Assembly (NCBI GenBank): GCA_051954695.1
Contig: JBQCHL010000007.1
Span: forward strand, 1 to 64,000
Direction of reading: 5' to 3'
DNA from: Terrimonas_A sp051954695
GTDB taxonomy: Bacteria > Bacteroidota > Bacteroidia > Chitinophagales > Chitinophagaceae
DNA length: 64,000 nt
Shown here: positions 17,929 to 26,999 of the stretch, piece after piece
How positions within the stretch are numbered: the first letter of the stretch is position 1
How the letters are laid out: the number at the start of each line of letters is the position of its first letter
Translations under genes and position numbers: made by a program
Notes under the pieces: model-generated
What the model was told of the DNA's origin: nothing
Database searches by the model: none
What the model saw: only the letters and a program-made list of their open reading frames with translations

Positions 17929-18684
17929 ATGAGTTACCTGATAGAAATAGCTACTTCTGATTTTTTAACTACCCGTTCCGCAGTAGAAGGCGGTGCAGAC
18001 AGGATAGAGCTTTGTGCAAACCTGGCAGAAGGTGGTACTACGCCGTCTGCGGGATTGGTGCGAAAATGCAGGGAAGTCTTTAATGTATTGCTTTACCCCA
18101 TTATCCGGCCAAGGGGCGGTGATTTTCTTTACACAAAGGAAGAGTTTGAGATTATGCTGCATGACATCAGGCTCTTCAAAGAATATGGCTGCGATGGAGT
18201 AGTGATCGGTTTATTACAGGCAGATGGAACTATTGATCTATCCCGTACTGCCAAACTGGTAGAGGCTGCCTATCCCTTAGGTGTTACTTTTCATCGTGCT
18301 TTTGACCGTTGTCTCGATCCGTTTGCAGCGATGGAACAACTGATCGATATTGGCTGTGAAAGGATACTGACCTCCGGTCAGCAACCCGATGCTCCTGCGG
18401 GCGTTGAGCTCATAACCCGGTTGAACCAGGCAGCGGATAACCGCATCATCATTATGCCTGGCAGTGGTGTGCGGGTAGACAATGTGCGGCAACTGGCCGA
18501 TCAAACCGGCTGCACTGAGCTGCATTCTTCTCTCCGCCGCAAAACAAAAAGCGCCATGCAATTCATCCATCCGGCGTTTGCTTCATCAGAAGAAAGCTAT
18601 ATGAACAATGCCATTGATGCAGAAGAAGTGCGTCAATTGAAAAAAGCGCTGACTGGTAACCAAACCAGGATATTTCAAACATAA
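17929..18684 (+). CDS. cutC: Copper homeostasis protein CutC
   Basis: About 251 residues, a TIM-barrel protein with GGADRIELCANLAEGGTTPS near the start and TFHRAFD in the middle, both strongly conserved in CutC. I prefer the ATG at 17929 over a TTG in frame at 17908 because the family usually begins a few residues before this strand. CutC was linked to copper tolerance; its biochemical activity is still unclear. It is followed after 13 bp by a small membrane protein on the same strand. Confidence 0.93.
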   Translation: MSYLIEIATSDFLTTRSAVEGGADRIELCANLAEGGTTPSAGLVRKCREVFNVLLYPIIRPRGGDFLYTKEEFEIMLHDIRLFKEYGCDGVVIGLLQADGTIDLSRTAKLVEAAYPLGVTFHRAFDRCLDPFAAMEQLIDIGCERILTSGQQPDAPAGVELITRLNQAADNRIIIMPGSGVRVDNVRQLADQTGCTELHSSLRRKTKSAMQFIHPAFASSEESYMNNAIDAEEVRQLKKALTGNQTRIFQT

Positions 18685-18697
18685 ACCATCTCTCTTC

Positions 18698-19036
18698 ATG
18701 CGTACCATACTGTTGCTGTTTGCTTCAAACATCTTCATGACCTTTGCCTGGTATTACCATCTTAAACATGAAGGGTGGCCTTTATGGAAAGCGATCCTCA
18801 TTAGCTGGCTGATAGCATTGATCGAGTATTGCCTGGCAGTGCCCGCCAACCGTTTGGGGCATGCTGCCGGGTTCAGTCTTTTTCAGTTAAAGATCATCCA
18901 GGAAGTGATCACCCTGCTGGTATTCGCCGTTTTCGCTGTATTAGTAATGAAGGAAGCTTTTCACTGGCGCTACCTTGTGAGTTTTGCATTCCTGCTGGGG
19001 GCAGTATATTTTATGTTTACCAATAGGTTTGGCTGA
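18698..19036 (+). CDS. DMT-family small membrane protein (DUF486)
   Basis: A 112-residue protein with four hydrophobic helices. FASNIFMTFAWYYHLK at the start and EYCLAVPANRLG in the centre fit the DUF486 group, a small member of the drug/metabolite transporter superfamily that probably works as a dimer. No substrate can be assigned. It starts 13 bp after cutC and ends 8 bp before the convergent peroxiredoxin gene. Confidence 0.85.
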   Translation: MRTILLLFASNIFMTFAWYYHLKHEGWPLWKAILISWLIALIEYCLAVPANRLGHAAGFSLFQLKIIQEVITLLVFAVFAVLVMKEAFHWRYLVSFAFLLGAVYFMFTNRFG

Positions 19037-19044
19037 GCAGGTTG

Positions 19045-19641
19045 CTATAATGCTTTTGTCAATTGGTCAAGTATTTCTTTTACAGAAGGTCTTTTCTTAT
19101 AATCCGGATTGAAAAAACGGTAAATGACCGTTGATTCTTTATCGATAACATAGGTCGCAGGAACAGGTAGATAATTCCCGTTCTTACCATTGATCTCATC
19201 TATCTTAATACCGGCATTACGGTATCTGGTAAGCGTATTTTCCGGTACTTCAAATTCCACATCATAGGCTTTCATGATCTTGAGTCCTTCATCGTATAGT
19301 ACAGGATATTCAGCTTTTGTTTTTTCCACGGTCTTCGCAACGTTCTCCGGCAATTCAGGCGTCACAGCTACCAGTGTTGCGCCTTTATCCTTGATCAGTT
19401 GCAGGGAATCTTCCAGCTTTTGAAGATATTTATTGCAATAAGGGCACCATTCACCACGGTAAAAAACCAGCACCACTTTTCCTTTCTTCAAAAGGTCTTT
19501 CAACCGCACTTCATTTCCATTCTGATCCTTGGCCTTGAAATCCGGGGCTTTGGAATTCAGAAATAAACCTTCAGGAGCTTCCTGTGCAAAAAGGAAACAA
19601 GCGGAAAACAACAGGGTAATGAGTACAATGATCTTTTTCAT
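19045..19641 (-). CDS. Peroxiredoxin-like thiol protein (AhpC/TSA family)
   Basis: A 198-residue exported protein: signal peptide (about 1-20, ending CFLFAQ), then a thioredoxin fold. The active site GEWCPYCNKY has Cys66 and Cys69, so it could use a CxxC pair instead of one peroxidatic Cys. The NAFD-like N-terminal strand (SKAPDFKAKDQNG) is that of the AhpC/TSA group. It probably reduces peroxides or disulfides in the periplasm. The gene is monocistronic and convergent with the DUF486 gene. Confidence 0.85.
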   Translation of the reverse strand: MKKIIVLITLLFSACFLFAQEAPEGLFLNSKAPDFKAKDQNGNEVRLKDLLKKGKVVLVFYRGEWCPYCNKYLQKLEDSLQLIKDKGATLVAVTPELPENVAKTVEKTKAEYPVLYDEGLKIMKAYDVEFEVPENTLTRYRNAGIKIDEINGKNGNYLPVPATYVIDKESTVIYRFFNPDYKKRPSVKEILDQLTKAL

Positions 19642-19658
19642 ATTGTAAGATATACTGT

Positions 19659-19666
19659 CAAATCTA
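19659..19666 (-). promoter_or_regulatory. Candidate -7 box of the peroxiredoxin gene
   Basis: Minus strand TAGATTTG matches TAnnTTTG and lies 17 bp before the ATG. No clear -33 element. Confidence 0.45.
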
Positions 19667-19756
19667 CAACAGCCTGTTTGCTTAAAGAATGATTTTTTAT
19701 GGGTATTAACAAAATCTTGATTTGCCTTATATTTATCCCAACTTAACTGCTAAATA

Positions 19757-19993
19757 ATGAGTGATAAACATTCAATCCGATTCGTACTGTATGCATTGCT
19801 GGGATTAACCCTTACCACTGCCGGTATTATCAGTCTTGTTTATGGATTAGCCACCAAAGCTTCCAACGACTGGCTTTTCTGGGCCGCCATTTCTGCTTTT
19901 TGCATCAATGCCGGCCTGCTTCTGCTGGGAAGCAGCTTTGTACATAAGATAAAAGCCGACCTTGCCGGAAGAAGAAGAAAACAACATCACTAG
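19757..19993 (+). CDS. Small membrane protein, unknown function
   Basis: A 78-residue protein with two hydrophobic helices (about 8-30 and 39-62) and a very basic C-terminus (KADLAGRRRKQHH), so the ends would lie in the cytosol by the positive-inside rule. I do not recognise a family. It has normal codon use for the window and a plausible upstream region, and ends 9 bp before a convergent gene. Confidence 0.65.
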   Translation: MSDKHSIRFVLYALLGLTLTTAGIISLVYGLATKASNDWLFWAAISAFCINAGLLLLGSSFVHKIKADLAGRRRKQHH

Positions 19994-20002
19994 CTGAAGA
20001 TT

Positions 20003-21373
20003 TTATGGAGCGATCTGTGATCTTCTCATTTCTGCTTTTGAATTAGGTGTTGTGCTGGCTGCATCTAAAAAATGCTCATCGTATACCCATCCGATATTCC
20101 TTACATAATAATCGCGATAGATTCCGTAAACGGATGTCCCGTCAATAAAAGATCCAATGCCAGGATCAATTTCGTATTTTTCTTGTATCACGATAGTATT
20201 AGGATAGGTGACAGATCCCAATGAAGTGGCAACAGTGTGATTGATATCTTTCTGCAAGATGGTAAACTTAATTCTCACTTTTACCGGGACACCCTGAATG
20301 GTCCCTGAATATTCAGGCGTTGTCCAGGAATAGCCTGCCGCCTGATCGTCTTTCAGGAAAACGAATTCTACCTTTTGTGAAGCCTCAAATTCAAGGTAGT
20401 CTTTAAGGTCTACGTAGTGATAATAGTCTCCGCCTGATTTACGATAATTGTCCATATCCTGGAAAGGCATGATCGCTAGGTCGTTAGTGCCTTCCAATGT
20501 ATTAAACAGATTTCCACCAATCGTTACTGTACCGGCTTTTACCCTTACCAATAATGAATCATTTGCATTATCATCCAGTTCATAACTCCAGTTGCTGCCT
20601 GCTGTAAGCGGAAAATAATCTTTTGCTATCGGTGTGCCCAGCACATCAACAGAAAAGCTGCAAGTGGTGCTGCCGGCTGTTAGAGGAATATCGACGGTCC
20701 CTGCTACAACAGGTGTACCCGAACCTGTGAGCGTAATGATCTGCGCCCCTGTAAGTAAAGTGCCTGTACCGGCAAATGTCATTCCATTGCTTGCTGTAGT
20801 GCTGATAGAATAAGTACCTGCTGTGGTCACATTCACTTTTATAGCCACCGTGTTGCTCGAAGTAAGTGCTACACCCATCACATAATCTCCGCTTGCCACA
20901 AAATCCATACAGGTGCCGGGACTGCCATTGAAAGTGAACTCTGCTGGGCCGCCACTGCCTGCAGGCAATACCGTAACAGGGATAATACATTCTGAAGTGC
21001 CATACCTGACAGTGAAATTATCGATGCTTTCCAGCAGGGGAGTGCCATTGCCTTGAAGAGTTACTGTATTCATGCCGGTAGCAAGAAAACTGCCAGTGCC
21101 ACGGAAAAAATAACCGTTCACCGTATCCGTATAGATCAGGTAAGTTCCTGTTTTCAGCACGTTTACCTGCACTTCGATCGTATTGGCCGTTCCTACCAAT
21201 GCCACACCTGCTTCATAAGTGCCGCCAATTTCTTTGGGCAGACAGTCGCCGGTAACATCGCTTTGAAGCGTACCTTCCGAAGAAACACCTCCTCCGTTCT
21301 CAAAACTTACTTCTTTCTGACAGGAATAGATCAGGATCAGGCCGGCCAGCAGTAACCCGCATAGTTTCTTCAT
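20003..21373 (-). CDS. Lipoprotein with two internal repeats, unknown function
   Basis: A 456-residue lipoprotein with lipobox LIYSC (Cys18). Two repeats of about 94 residues, roughly 42-136 and 152-245, share the order Cys, YxxGVAL, NTxxxxVNV, AGTYxI, G-T-G and a closing Cys, so each probably forms a small beta sandwich with a disulfide. The C-terminal half (about 250-456) begins KDYFPLTAGSNWSYELDD, a common opening of uncharacterised Chitinophagaceae surface proteins. No enzyme motif is visible. It is convergent with the 78-residue protein and divergent from the rhodanese-thioredoxin gene. Confidence 0.8.
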   Translation of the reverse strand: MKKLCGLLLAGLILIYSCQKEVSFENGGGVSSEGTLQSDVTGDCLPKEIGGTYEAGVALVGTANTIEVQVNVLKTGTYLIYTDTVNGYFFRGTGSFLATGMNTVTLQGNGTPLLESIDNFTVRYGTSECIIPVTVLPAGSGGPAEFTFNGSPGTCMDFVASGDYVMGVALTSSNTVAIKVNVTTAGTYSISTTASNGMTFAGTGTLLTGAQIITLTGSGTPVVAGTVDIPLTAGSTTCSFSVDVLGTPIAKDYFPLTAGSNWSYELDDNANDSLLVRVKAGTVTIGGNLFNTLEGTNDLAIMPFQDMDNYRKSGGDYYHYVDLKDYLEFEASQKVEFVFLKDDQAAGYSWTTPEYSGTIQGVPVKVRIKFTILQKDINHTVATSLGSVTYPNTIVIQEKYEIDPGIGSFIDGTSVYGIYRDYYVRNIGWVYDEHFLDAASTTPNSKAEMRRSQIAP

Positions 21374-21474
21374 ATAAGGTATAATTAGGATGCTTAAAAA
21401 TAAGAGTTTTTTCCGAGCTGAAATGATTGACCTACAAAATAACGAAGCCGGAAGGTTTACTGTTGCCTTCGTTG

Positions 21475-21482
21475 TATTTTTG
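21475..21482 (+). promoter_or_regulatory. Candidate -7 box of the rhodanese-thioredoxin gene
   Basis: TATTTTTG matches TAnnTTTG and lies 20 bp before the ATG at 21503. Confidence 0.45.
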
Positions 21483-21502
21483 TGTAAAATAATAATAGTC
21501 AG

Positions 21503-22198
21503 ATGCGTTTCCCGGCCCTATTAATTCCGGCCCTGTTGATTGGCCTTATTTCCATCGCTCAACCTGCTGCCTCCCATTTGCAGAATGCCGATGAATTTGA
21601 AAAGAGTATCAAGGCGGGCAAGACTTTGATCCTCGATGTCCGTACCGACAAAGAATTCCGTTCTGGCCATATCAGCCAGGCCATGCAGGCCAATTGGAAT
21701 GACAGCGCCCAATTCAGGGAAAGAATAAAATATATAGACCCTCAACAACCGGTTTATGTCTATTGCCTGGTGGGTGGCCGCAGTGCTGCGGCAGCCACAT
21801 GGATGAGAGACCATGGTTTTTCAAAGGTGATCGAACTGGAAGGCGGGATCAATGCATGGAAAAAGGCCGGCAAACCGTTGGAAGGTTTCCAGGAGGAAAA
21901 ACAGTTGAGCCTGGAAGAATATGGATCGATGATCCCTAAAACCGGAACAGTACTGGTTGATGTGGGCGCCGATTGGTGTCCGCCCTGCCGGAAAATGCAG
22001 CCAGTGACCGATGCGTTGCGCAAAGATCCTTCTCTCCGTTTTTCCATGATCAATATAGATGCCGGCACACAAACTGAATTGATGAAAGCCCTCAATATTG
22101 GCCCGATCCCCGTCTTCATCATTTACAAAAACGGGAAAGAGATCTGGCGTAAGGAAGGCATTGTTTCCCAGGAAGAATTTAAAAAACAATTACGCTAG
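21503..22198 (+). CDS. Exported rhodanese-thioredoxin fusion
   Basis: A 231-residue protein with a signal peptide (about 1-20), a rhodanese domain (about 25-125) with Cys88 in YCLVGGRS, and a thioredoxin domain (about 135-231) with DWCPPCRK (Cys159, Cys162) and cis-Pro in IGPIPVF. Rhodanese would carry a persulfide on Cys88 and the thioredoxin could reduce or receive it, so a periplasmic sulfur-relay or disulfide role is likely. The fusion is intact, with no frameshift. The next gene, a BNR-repeat protein, starts 66 bp later on the same strand. Confidence 0.9.
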   Translation: MRFPALLIPALLIGLISIAQPAASHLQNADEFEKSIKAGKTLILDVRTDKEFRSGHISQAMQANWNDSAQFRERIKYIDPQQPVYVYCLVGGRSAAAATWMRDHGFSKVIELEGGINAWKKAGKPLEGFQEEKQLSLEEYGSMIPKTGTVLVDVGADWCPPCRKMQPVTDALRKDPSLRFSMINIDAGTQTELMKALNIGPIPVFIIYKNGKEIWRKEGIVSQEEFKKQLR

Positions 22199-22264
22199 GC
22201 TTGCGGATTTTTTTTAGCTATCTTTTCAGTCAAAGTACGGCTGATTAACCCAATCGATTATGCT

Positions 22265-23305
22265 ATGAAATCTGCGTTCCGATTTATTTTCTTTTTCTTA
22301 CCGGCATTCTCTCCGTTTCTTATTTCAGCACAAAGCCCGTCAGTAGAAATATTGACTTCAGGCACCAGGACCAGCCTGCGCGGGCTCAGCGTCGTCAACG
22401 ATAATATCCTCTGGGTAAGCGGCAGCGGTGGGATAGTAGGCAAGAGCAGTAATGGCGGTAAAACCTGGAAATGGATAACCGTGCCTGGTTTTGAAAAAAC
22501 AGAATTCCGCGATATAGAAGCTTTTGATGCCAATGTGGCCATCGTAATGGGAATTGGAGAACCGGCCTACTTGCTGAAGACAAATGATGGTGGAGACACC
22601 TGGAAGATCGTGTATGAGAATAAAGGAAAAGGCATGTTCATGGATGCAATGGATTTTTCTTCTCCCCGCGACGGCATGGTAGTCGGTGATCCCATCAATG
22701 GAAAAGCGTTTATTGCATTTACACACGATAGTGGCAATACCTGGGAAGAACTGCCCTTTGCAGATAACCGCGTAACGCTTGATAGCGGCGAAGCATTTTT
22801 TGCAGCCAGTGGCAGCAATGTCCGCCTTTTTGAAAAGGGACAGTACTATCTTGTCAGCGGCGGCACACGTTCGAGGCTTACAGGTCCAAACGGCACTGTT
22901 ACGCTTTCGTTACTTCAGGGAAAAGAATCTACCGGAGCTAATGCTATCGATATATTTGATAACGGCATTCCTGTTAAACCGGGTAACCGTATGGTAATAG
23001 TGGGAGGTGATTTTGCTGCAGATTCTTCCCGTGAAAAGAATTGCGTGTATACCACTAATGGCGGAAAAACCTGGCGCACACCCAAGACTCCTCCACATGG
23101 TTATCGCAGTTGCGTGGAATATCTTTCCAAAAAAGATCTGCTGGCCTGCGGCCTGAATGGAGTTGATTATTCAGAAGATGGTGGAAAGAACTGGAAATGG
23201 ATCAGCAAAGAAGGTTTCCATGTAGTCCGTATTGCAAAAGTGGGGACAACGATTTACCTGGCAGGAAATAAAGGAAGAGTAGCAAGGATTAATTGGGATA
23301 GATGA
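22265..23305 (+). CDS. Exported BNR/YCF48-like beta-propeller protein
   Basis: A 346-residue exported protein: signal peptide (about 1-23, ending LISAQS) and at least five BNR/Asp-box turns of the form SxNGGKTWxW, TNDGGDTWK, THDSGNTWEE, TTNGGKTWRT and SEDGGKNWKW. This spacing gives a six- or seven-bladed propeller like YCF48/photosystem II assembly-related proteins. In Bacteroidota such proteins are often named oxidoreductases, without evidence. No catalytic residues are visible. It lies between the rhodanese-thioredoxin gene and the FUSC gene. Confidence 0.85.
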   Translation: MKSAFRFIFFFLPAFSPFLISAQSPSVEILTSGTRTSLRGLSVVNDNILWVSGSGGIVGKSSNGGKTWKWITVPGFEKTEFRDIEAFDANVAIVMGIGEPAYLLKTNDGGDTWKIVYENKGKGMFMDAMDFSSPRDGMVVGDPINGKAFIAFTHDSGNTWEELPFADNRVTLDSGEAFFAASGSNVRLFEKGQYYLVSGGTRSRLTGPNGTVTLSLLQGKESTGANAIDIFDNGIPVKPGNRMVIVGGDFAADSSREKNCVYTTNGGKTWRTPKTPPHGYRSCVEYLSKKDLLACGLNGVDYSEDGGKNWKWISKEGFHVVRIAKVGTTIYLAGNKGRVARINWDR

Positions 23306-23330
23306 GATTGATTTTATCTTCGTAGAGCAG

Positions 23331-25556
23331 ATGGATTACATCAAGGAATATCGCCGTTTCATATATGGTCATTACCTGGCCGATGGTGTGCGTATTACAG
23401 CAGGTGTATTATTGCCTTCCCTGATATTAAGCTATTTCAACCAGTTGCAACTGGGCATTTACATTTCACTTGGCGCGCTTTGCGTAAGCATTACCGATAA
23501 TCCGGGACCTATTCATCACCGCCGGAACGGATTGCTGATCTGCTGCGGTATCGTTTTTCTCGTCAGCCTGCTGGTAGGATTTTCTTTGCCGGTGAAATGG
23601 CTTTTCATGCTGGTATTGCCGCTACTGTGCTTTTTCTTTTCTATGATCGGCGTGTATGGGGCCAGGGCCACATCCATTGGTATTGCCGCCCTGCTGGTGA
23701 TGGTAATGATATCGCATGAAGGGTTGCATGGATGGCAGGTCGTTCATTTTGCTTTGTACATGCTTGCAGGAGGCTTATGGTATACTTTGCTGAGCCTGGT
23801 GCTTTACAGTCTCCGGCCTTATAAACTGATACAGCAGGCTCTTGGAGAATACGTATTGTCTGCCGCTACTTACCTGCGGGCCCGCGCCGGCTTCTATGAT
23901 CCTGACGCCGATATGGACGATTGCTACAGGGAATTGATGCGTGCACAAATCGATGTGCAGCACAAACAAGACCTGGTAGCAGAGTTGCTGTTCAAAACCA
24001 GGAGCATTGTTAAAGAATCTACCCATACCAGCCGCATCCTGATGATGGTATTCCTGGATGTTTCCGACCTTTTGGAAAGGGCGATGACCTCGCACCAGGA
24101 TTATAAAAAGCTGCATGGATTTTTTGATGATACAGGTATATTGCCGGAATACAGGGCCATTATTATTTCCCTTGCAGATGAAATGGATGAAATAGGCCTT
24201 TCACTCATCAGCGGAAAAGCTTCGGGTTATGATGCCGGTATCGATAAAGAACTGGTAACAGAGCGCGAACATCTGCAACAGTTGCGGCTCAAGCTGCTGA
24301 ATCCTTCCAACCTTGAAGGATTCATCAGCCTTAGGCATATACTCGACAGCATCGATGATATTGCAGGAAGGATCCGTACACTGCATCAGTATACATCTTA
24401 TGACCGGAAACTCCGTAAAATAAAGATCGATACGCCTGACCCGTCCAAATATGTAACGCGGCAGGCGATCGACCCACAGCAGTTCTGGGACAATTTCTCC
24501 CTGCAATCAAATATTTTCCGCCATTCATTGCGCATTACTATTGCTGCATTTGCGGCTTATATTATAGGGCAGTTGCTGCCATTCGGGCATGGATACTGGA
24601 TATTGCTTACTGTTATCGTGATCCTGAAACCGGGTTATACGCTTACGAGGCAACGGAATATTCAGCGCCTTACTGGCACATTGATCGGTGCAGCAATCGC
24701 AGGAGGCATCTTGTTTTTTGTAAAGAACAATACGGCTATTCTTGTATTGCTTGCACTGAGCATGATCGGTGGTTACAGTTTTATGCGCTGGAAATACCTG
24801 GTGAGTGTAGTGATGATCACGATGTACCTATTGTTCATGTTCCATATCCTTGAGCCGAATGATTTCAGGGAAGTGGTACAGGAAAGGATAGTGGATACTT
24901 TACTGGGATGTATCGTAGGCTTCCTGGCATCTTACTTGTTGCCGCCGATCTGGGAAAGGGAACAGATAGGGGAGTTGATGCAGCATCTTATCAATGATAT
25001 CATACAATACTTTGAAACGATAGCATACGCTTTCACCGGTAAGCCTTACAATAAACAATTAAGCAAGGAAAAAAGAAAACAGGCCTGGGTTTCGCTGGCC
25101 AACGTTACAGACGCATTCAACCGGATGCTTTCTGAACCCAAAAGCAAGCGACGGGATTATAAGGAGTTCCACCGTTTTGTAGTGTCTTCGCATATGCTGG
25201 TCTCGCATTTTGCCACACTGGCTTATTATGCAGATAGTTTGCAGCAGGAATATGTAATGGATGATTATGATCCGCTGATCAAAGCAAGCATAACTGAACT
25301 GACCAATGCGGGACGCTTCCTGGCGAATCCTCATTTTGAGGCACCTAAAAAATCAACTGATAATCCCCAGGCATTGCTCGATCACAAGATCAATGCATTA
25401 ATGCAAACAAGACAACAGGAGCTCCGGCAAGGGCAACTGGAATCGACCGGAAAAAGATACCTGAGCACATTCAAATCAATAACCGATCAATTCTATTTTG
25501 TTTACAAAACCTCCCAGGACGTGCATAAAATCTGCCGATCTATCATTCTTAATTAA
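23331..25556 (+). CDS. FUSC family inner-membrane protein (YccS/YhfK-like)
   Basis: A 741-residue membrane protein with two blocks of about five to six helices (about 20-160 and 395-535), each followed by a soluble helical region, the duplicated layout of YccS/YhfK proteins. The second block begins RHSLRITIAAFAAYIIGQLL and includes LLTVIVILKPGYTLTRQRN, the best conserved FUSC stretch. Related proteins export aromatic acids; substrate unknown here. It starts 25 bp after the BNR-repeat gene and ends at a terminator. Confidence 0.92.
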   Translation: MDYIKEYRRFIYGHYLADGVRITAGVLLPSLILSYFNQLQLGIYISLGALCVSITDNPGPIHHRRNGLLICCGIVFLVSLLVGFSLPVKWLFMLVLPLLCFFFSMIGVYGARATSIGIAALLVMVMISHEGLHGWQVVHFALYMLAGGLWYTLLSLVLYSLRPYKLIQQALGEYVLSAATYLRARAGFYDPDADMDDCYRELMRAQIDVQHKQDLVAELLFKTRSIVKESTHTSRILMMVFLDVSDLLERAMTSHQDYKKLHGFFDDTGILPEYRAIIISLADEMDEIGLSLISGKASGYDAGIDKELVTEREHLQQLRLKLLNPSNLEGFISLRHILDSIDDIAGRIRTLHQYTSYDRKLRKIKIDTPDPSKYVTRQAIDPQQFWDNFSLQSNIFRHSLRITIAAFAAYIIGQLLPFGHGYWILLTVIVILKPGYTLTRQRNIQRLTGTLIGAAIAGGILFFVKNNTAILVLLALSMIGGYSFMRWKYLVSVVMITMYLLFMFHILEPNDFREVVQERIVDTLLGCIVGFLASYLLPPIWEREQIGELMQHLINDIIQYFETIAYAFTGKPYNKQLSKEKRKQAWVSLANVTDAFNRMLSEPKSKRRDYKEFHRFVVSSHMLVSHFATLAYYADSLQQEYVMDDYDPLIKASITELTNAGRFLANPHFEAPKKSTDNPQALLDHKINALMQTRQQELRQGQLESTGKRYLSTFKSITDQFYFVYKTSQDVHKICRSIILN

Positions 25557-25560
25557 TAAA

Positions 25561-25609
25561 GAAGACAGGCTTCATCAGTAATGCTTGCATTTCTGTGAAG
25601 CCTGTCTTC
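25561..25609. terminator. Hairpin between convergent genes
   Basis: GAAGACAGGCTTCA (25561-25574) pairs perfectly with 25596-25609 around a 21-nt loop. It lies between the FUSC stop (25556) and the lipoprotein stop (25614), so it can serve both. Confidence 0.6.
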
Positions 25610-25613
25610 AACG

Positions 25614-26090
25614 TTAGTATCTGCCATCTTTCTTATCCATCGACCGGCCAATACCATATCCGATACCACCGCCAACAACGCCACCAATTACACCACCTAG
25701 CACACGGTTCTTTTTATTGATCACTGCACCAAGGATAGCTCCCGAACCTGCACCGATAGCTGTTCCTTTTGCAGCTTTGCTCCATCCTTTTTTAGCAGGA
25801 GCACTGGCAATCGGGTCGGGGGCAGTTGCAGTTATTGTTCTTGTACGTGTAACTGCTTTCCGCGGTGCTGCTACATACACCACCTTGGGTGCTGCTGTTG
25901 CTGGCTGATATGCGTTGACAGGGTTAAGCCGTTCATTCTGCGCTTTCCATTCCTGGAATTGTGCAAAGCCTACAGTGTCTTCATAAGAAACACCTTTTAC
26001 AGCTTGCTCTGCAGAAGGTTTAGCTGTACAGGCCGTTATCAAAACGATTGCGGCCAGTAATAAACTTAGAAGTGTAAATGTTCTTTTCAT
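25614..26090 (-). CDS. Glycine-zipper lipoprotein
   Basis: About 158 residues. I place the start at 26090 because MKRTFTLLSLLLAAIVLITAC is a lipoprotein signal with Cys21; the frame continues upstream to 26162 but adds an unlikely N-terminus. The C-terminal part (about 105-150) is a glycine zipper of the YMGG type (GTAIGAGSGAILGAVINKK, then GGVIGGVVGGGIGYGIG), which would insert as a hairpin in the membrane. The centre is rich in Ala, Pro and Thr. Such lipoproteins are common in Bacteroidota; function unknown. Confidence 0.82.
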   Translation of the reverse strand: MKRTFTLLSLLLAAIVLITACTAKPSAEQAVKGVSYEDTVGFAQFQEWKAQNERLNPVNAYQPATAAPKVVYVAAPRKAVTRTRTITATAPDPIASAPAKKGWSKAAKGTAIGAGSGAILGAVINKKNRVLGGVIGGVVGGGIGYGIGRSMDKKDGRY

Positions 26091-26312
26091 GATCTTAGAT
26101 TTTAAATGAATAAATGTTTTGCCACTATGCCAAAACATAAAAAATGCCATAGAAAAGAACATTGTTAAGAAATGAGTGGGATAGATTTTAAAGAGCTGGA
26201 AATAATTTATTTACTCATCCATTCTTTTAACAAAAAAGCGGTTGGGGTAAAATAAAGCAGGGGATATAAAGTTAACAGTAATTGAAAGCCCTGTTAAAGG
26301 GTTATTAAACAA

Positions 26313-26342
26313 AAGGTCATTCCTGATACCAGGAATGACCTT
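26313..26342 (-). terminator. Terminator of the RRM protein gene
   Basis: Arms 26313-26325 and 26330-26342 (13 bp, AAGGTCATTCCTG core) around ATAC. Reading leftward the stem is followed by TTTTGTTTAAT. It lies 40 bp past the RRM gene stop. Confidence 0.8.
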
Positions 26343-26382
26343 CTTAAAGAAAAAAATATAAGCGTTAAATAAGCTGTCTCTT

Positions 26383-26757
26383 TTAATACCTGCGTCCGCC
26401 GCCGCCGCTACCACCACCACGGTTGCCACCAGGCCTGAATCCACCGCTACCTCTGTTTCCACCGCCCTGACGATTGCCCTGGCCACCGCCTCCCTGGTAT
26501 CCACCACCGCCGCCACCGCGTTCATCAGCAGCTTTTACAACAAGCGGTTTCTTTCCTAATGAAATATCATTCAGGCTTTCGATAGCATCCTTTGCTTCTG
26601 CATCATTCAACATTTCTACAAAACCAAAACCTTTGCTTTTTCCTGTTTCCCGGTCAATAGCTACTTTGGCGGAAACGATTTTTCCGAACTTTTCAAATAT
26701 CTCTTCCAGTTCGGCATCGTCAAGGTCATAGGGTAAACCTGCTACGAAAATCTTCAT
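26383..26757 (-). CDS. RRM-domain RNA-binding protein with Gly-rich tail
   Basis: About 124 residues. One RRM covers residues 1-80, with RNP2 KIFVAGLP (2-9) and RNP1 KGFGFVEM (42-49), followed by a tail of Gly, Arg, Gln and Asn repeats. I start at the ATG at 26755-26757 since RNP2 begins right after it; the upstream frame (to 26784) has no domain sequence. Small RRM proteins of this kind are frequent in Bacteroidota and cyanobacteria, often cold-induced; targets are not known. The tail is low complexity, so antisense open frames across it are not genes. Confidence 0.93.
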   Translation of the reverse strand: MKIFVAGLPYDLDDAELEEIFEKFGKIVSAKVAIDRETGKSKGFGFVEMLNDAEAKDAIESLNDISLGKKPLVVKAADERGGGGGGYQGGGGQGNRQGGGNRGSGGFRPGGNRGGGSGGGGRRY

Positions 26758-26932
26758 TAGTTTATTTTTTACAAAAGTACACAACTTATGTCTGGTATAG
26801 CATCACAAGTACCTGATATTCTTATAAAAAATTTTCCTACTTAGGAGTTTTACCAGGCAGGGGGGAAATATCTTTTGTTAATATGTAGGCAGCACATATT
26901 GCATAACCCTGTCTTTGTATTTTCTTAAAAAT

Positions 26933-26960
26933 AAAAGCTGGCTGTTTATGGCCAGCTTTT
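26933..26960 (-). terminator. Terminator of the M28 peptidase gene
   Basis: AAAAGCTGGC (26933-26942) pairs with GCCAGCTTTT (26951-26960) around an 8-nt loop. Reading leftward it is followed by a T-rich tract. It lies 39 bp past the stop at 27000. Confidence 0.75.
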
Positions 26961-26999
26961 GCGGGTATACTCTTAGCTAACTGTCATGTTATTGTAAAC

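Noticed and set aside
26211..26525. Frame over the Gly-rich tail of the RRM protein
   Set aside because: It is a shadow of low-complexity codons and extends into the terminator of that gene.
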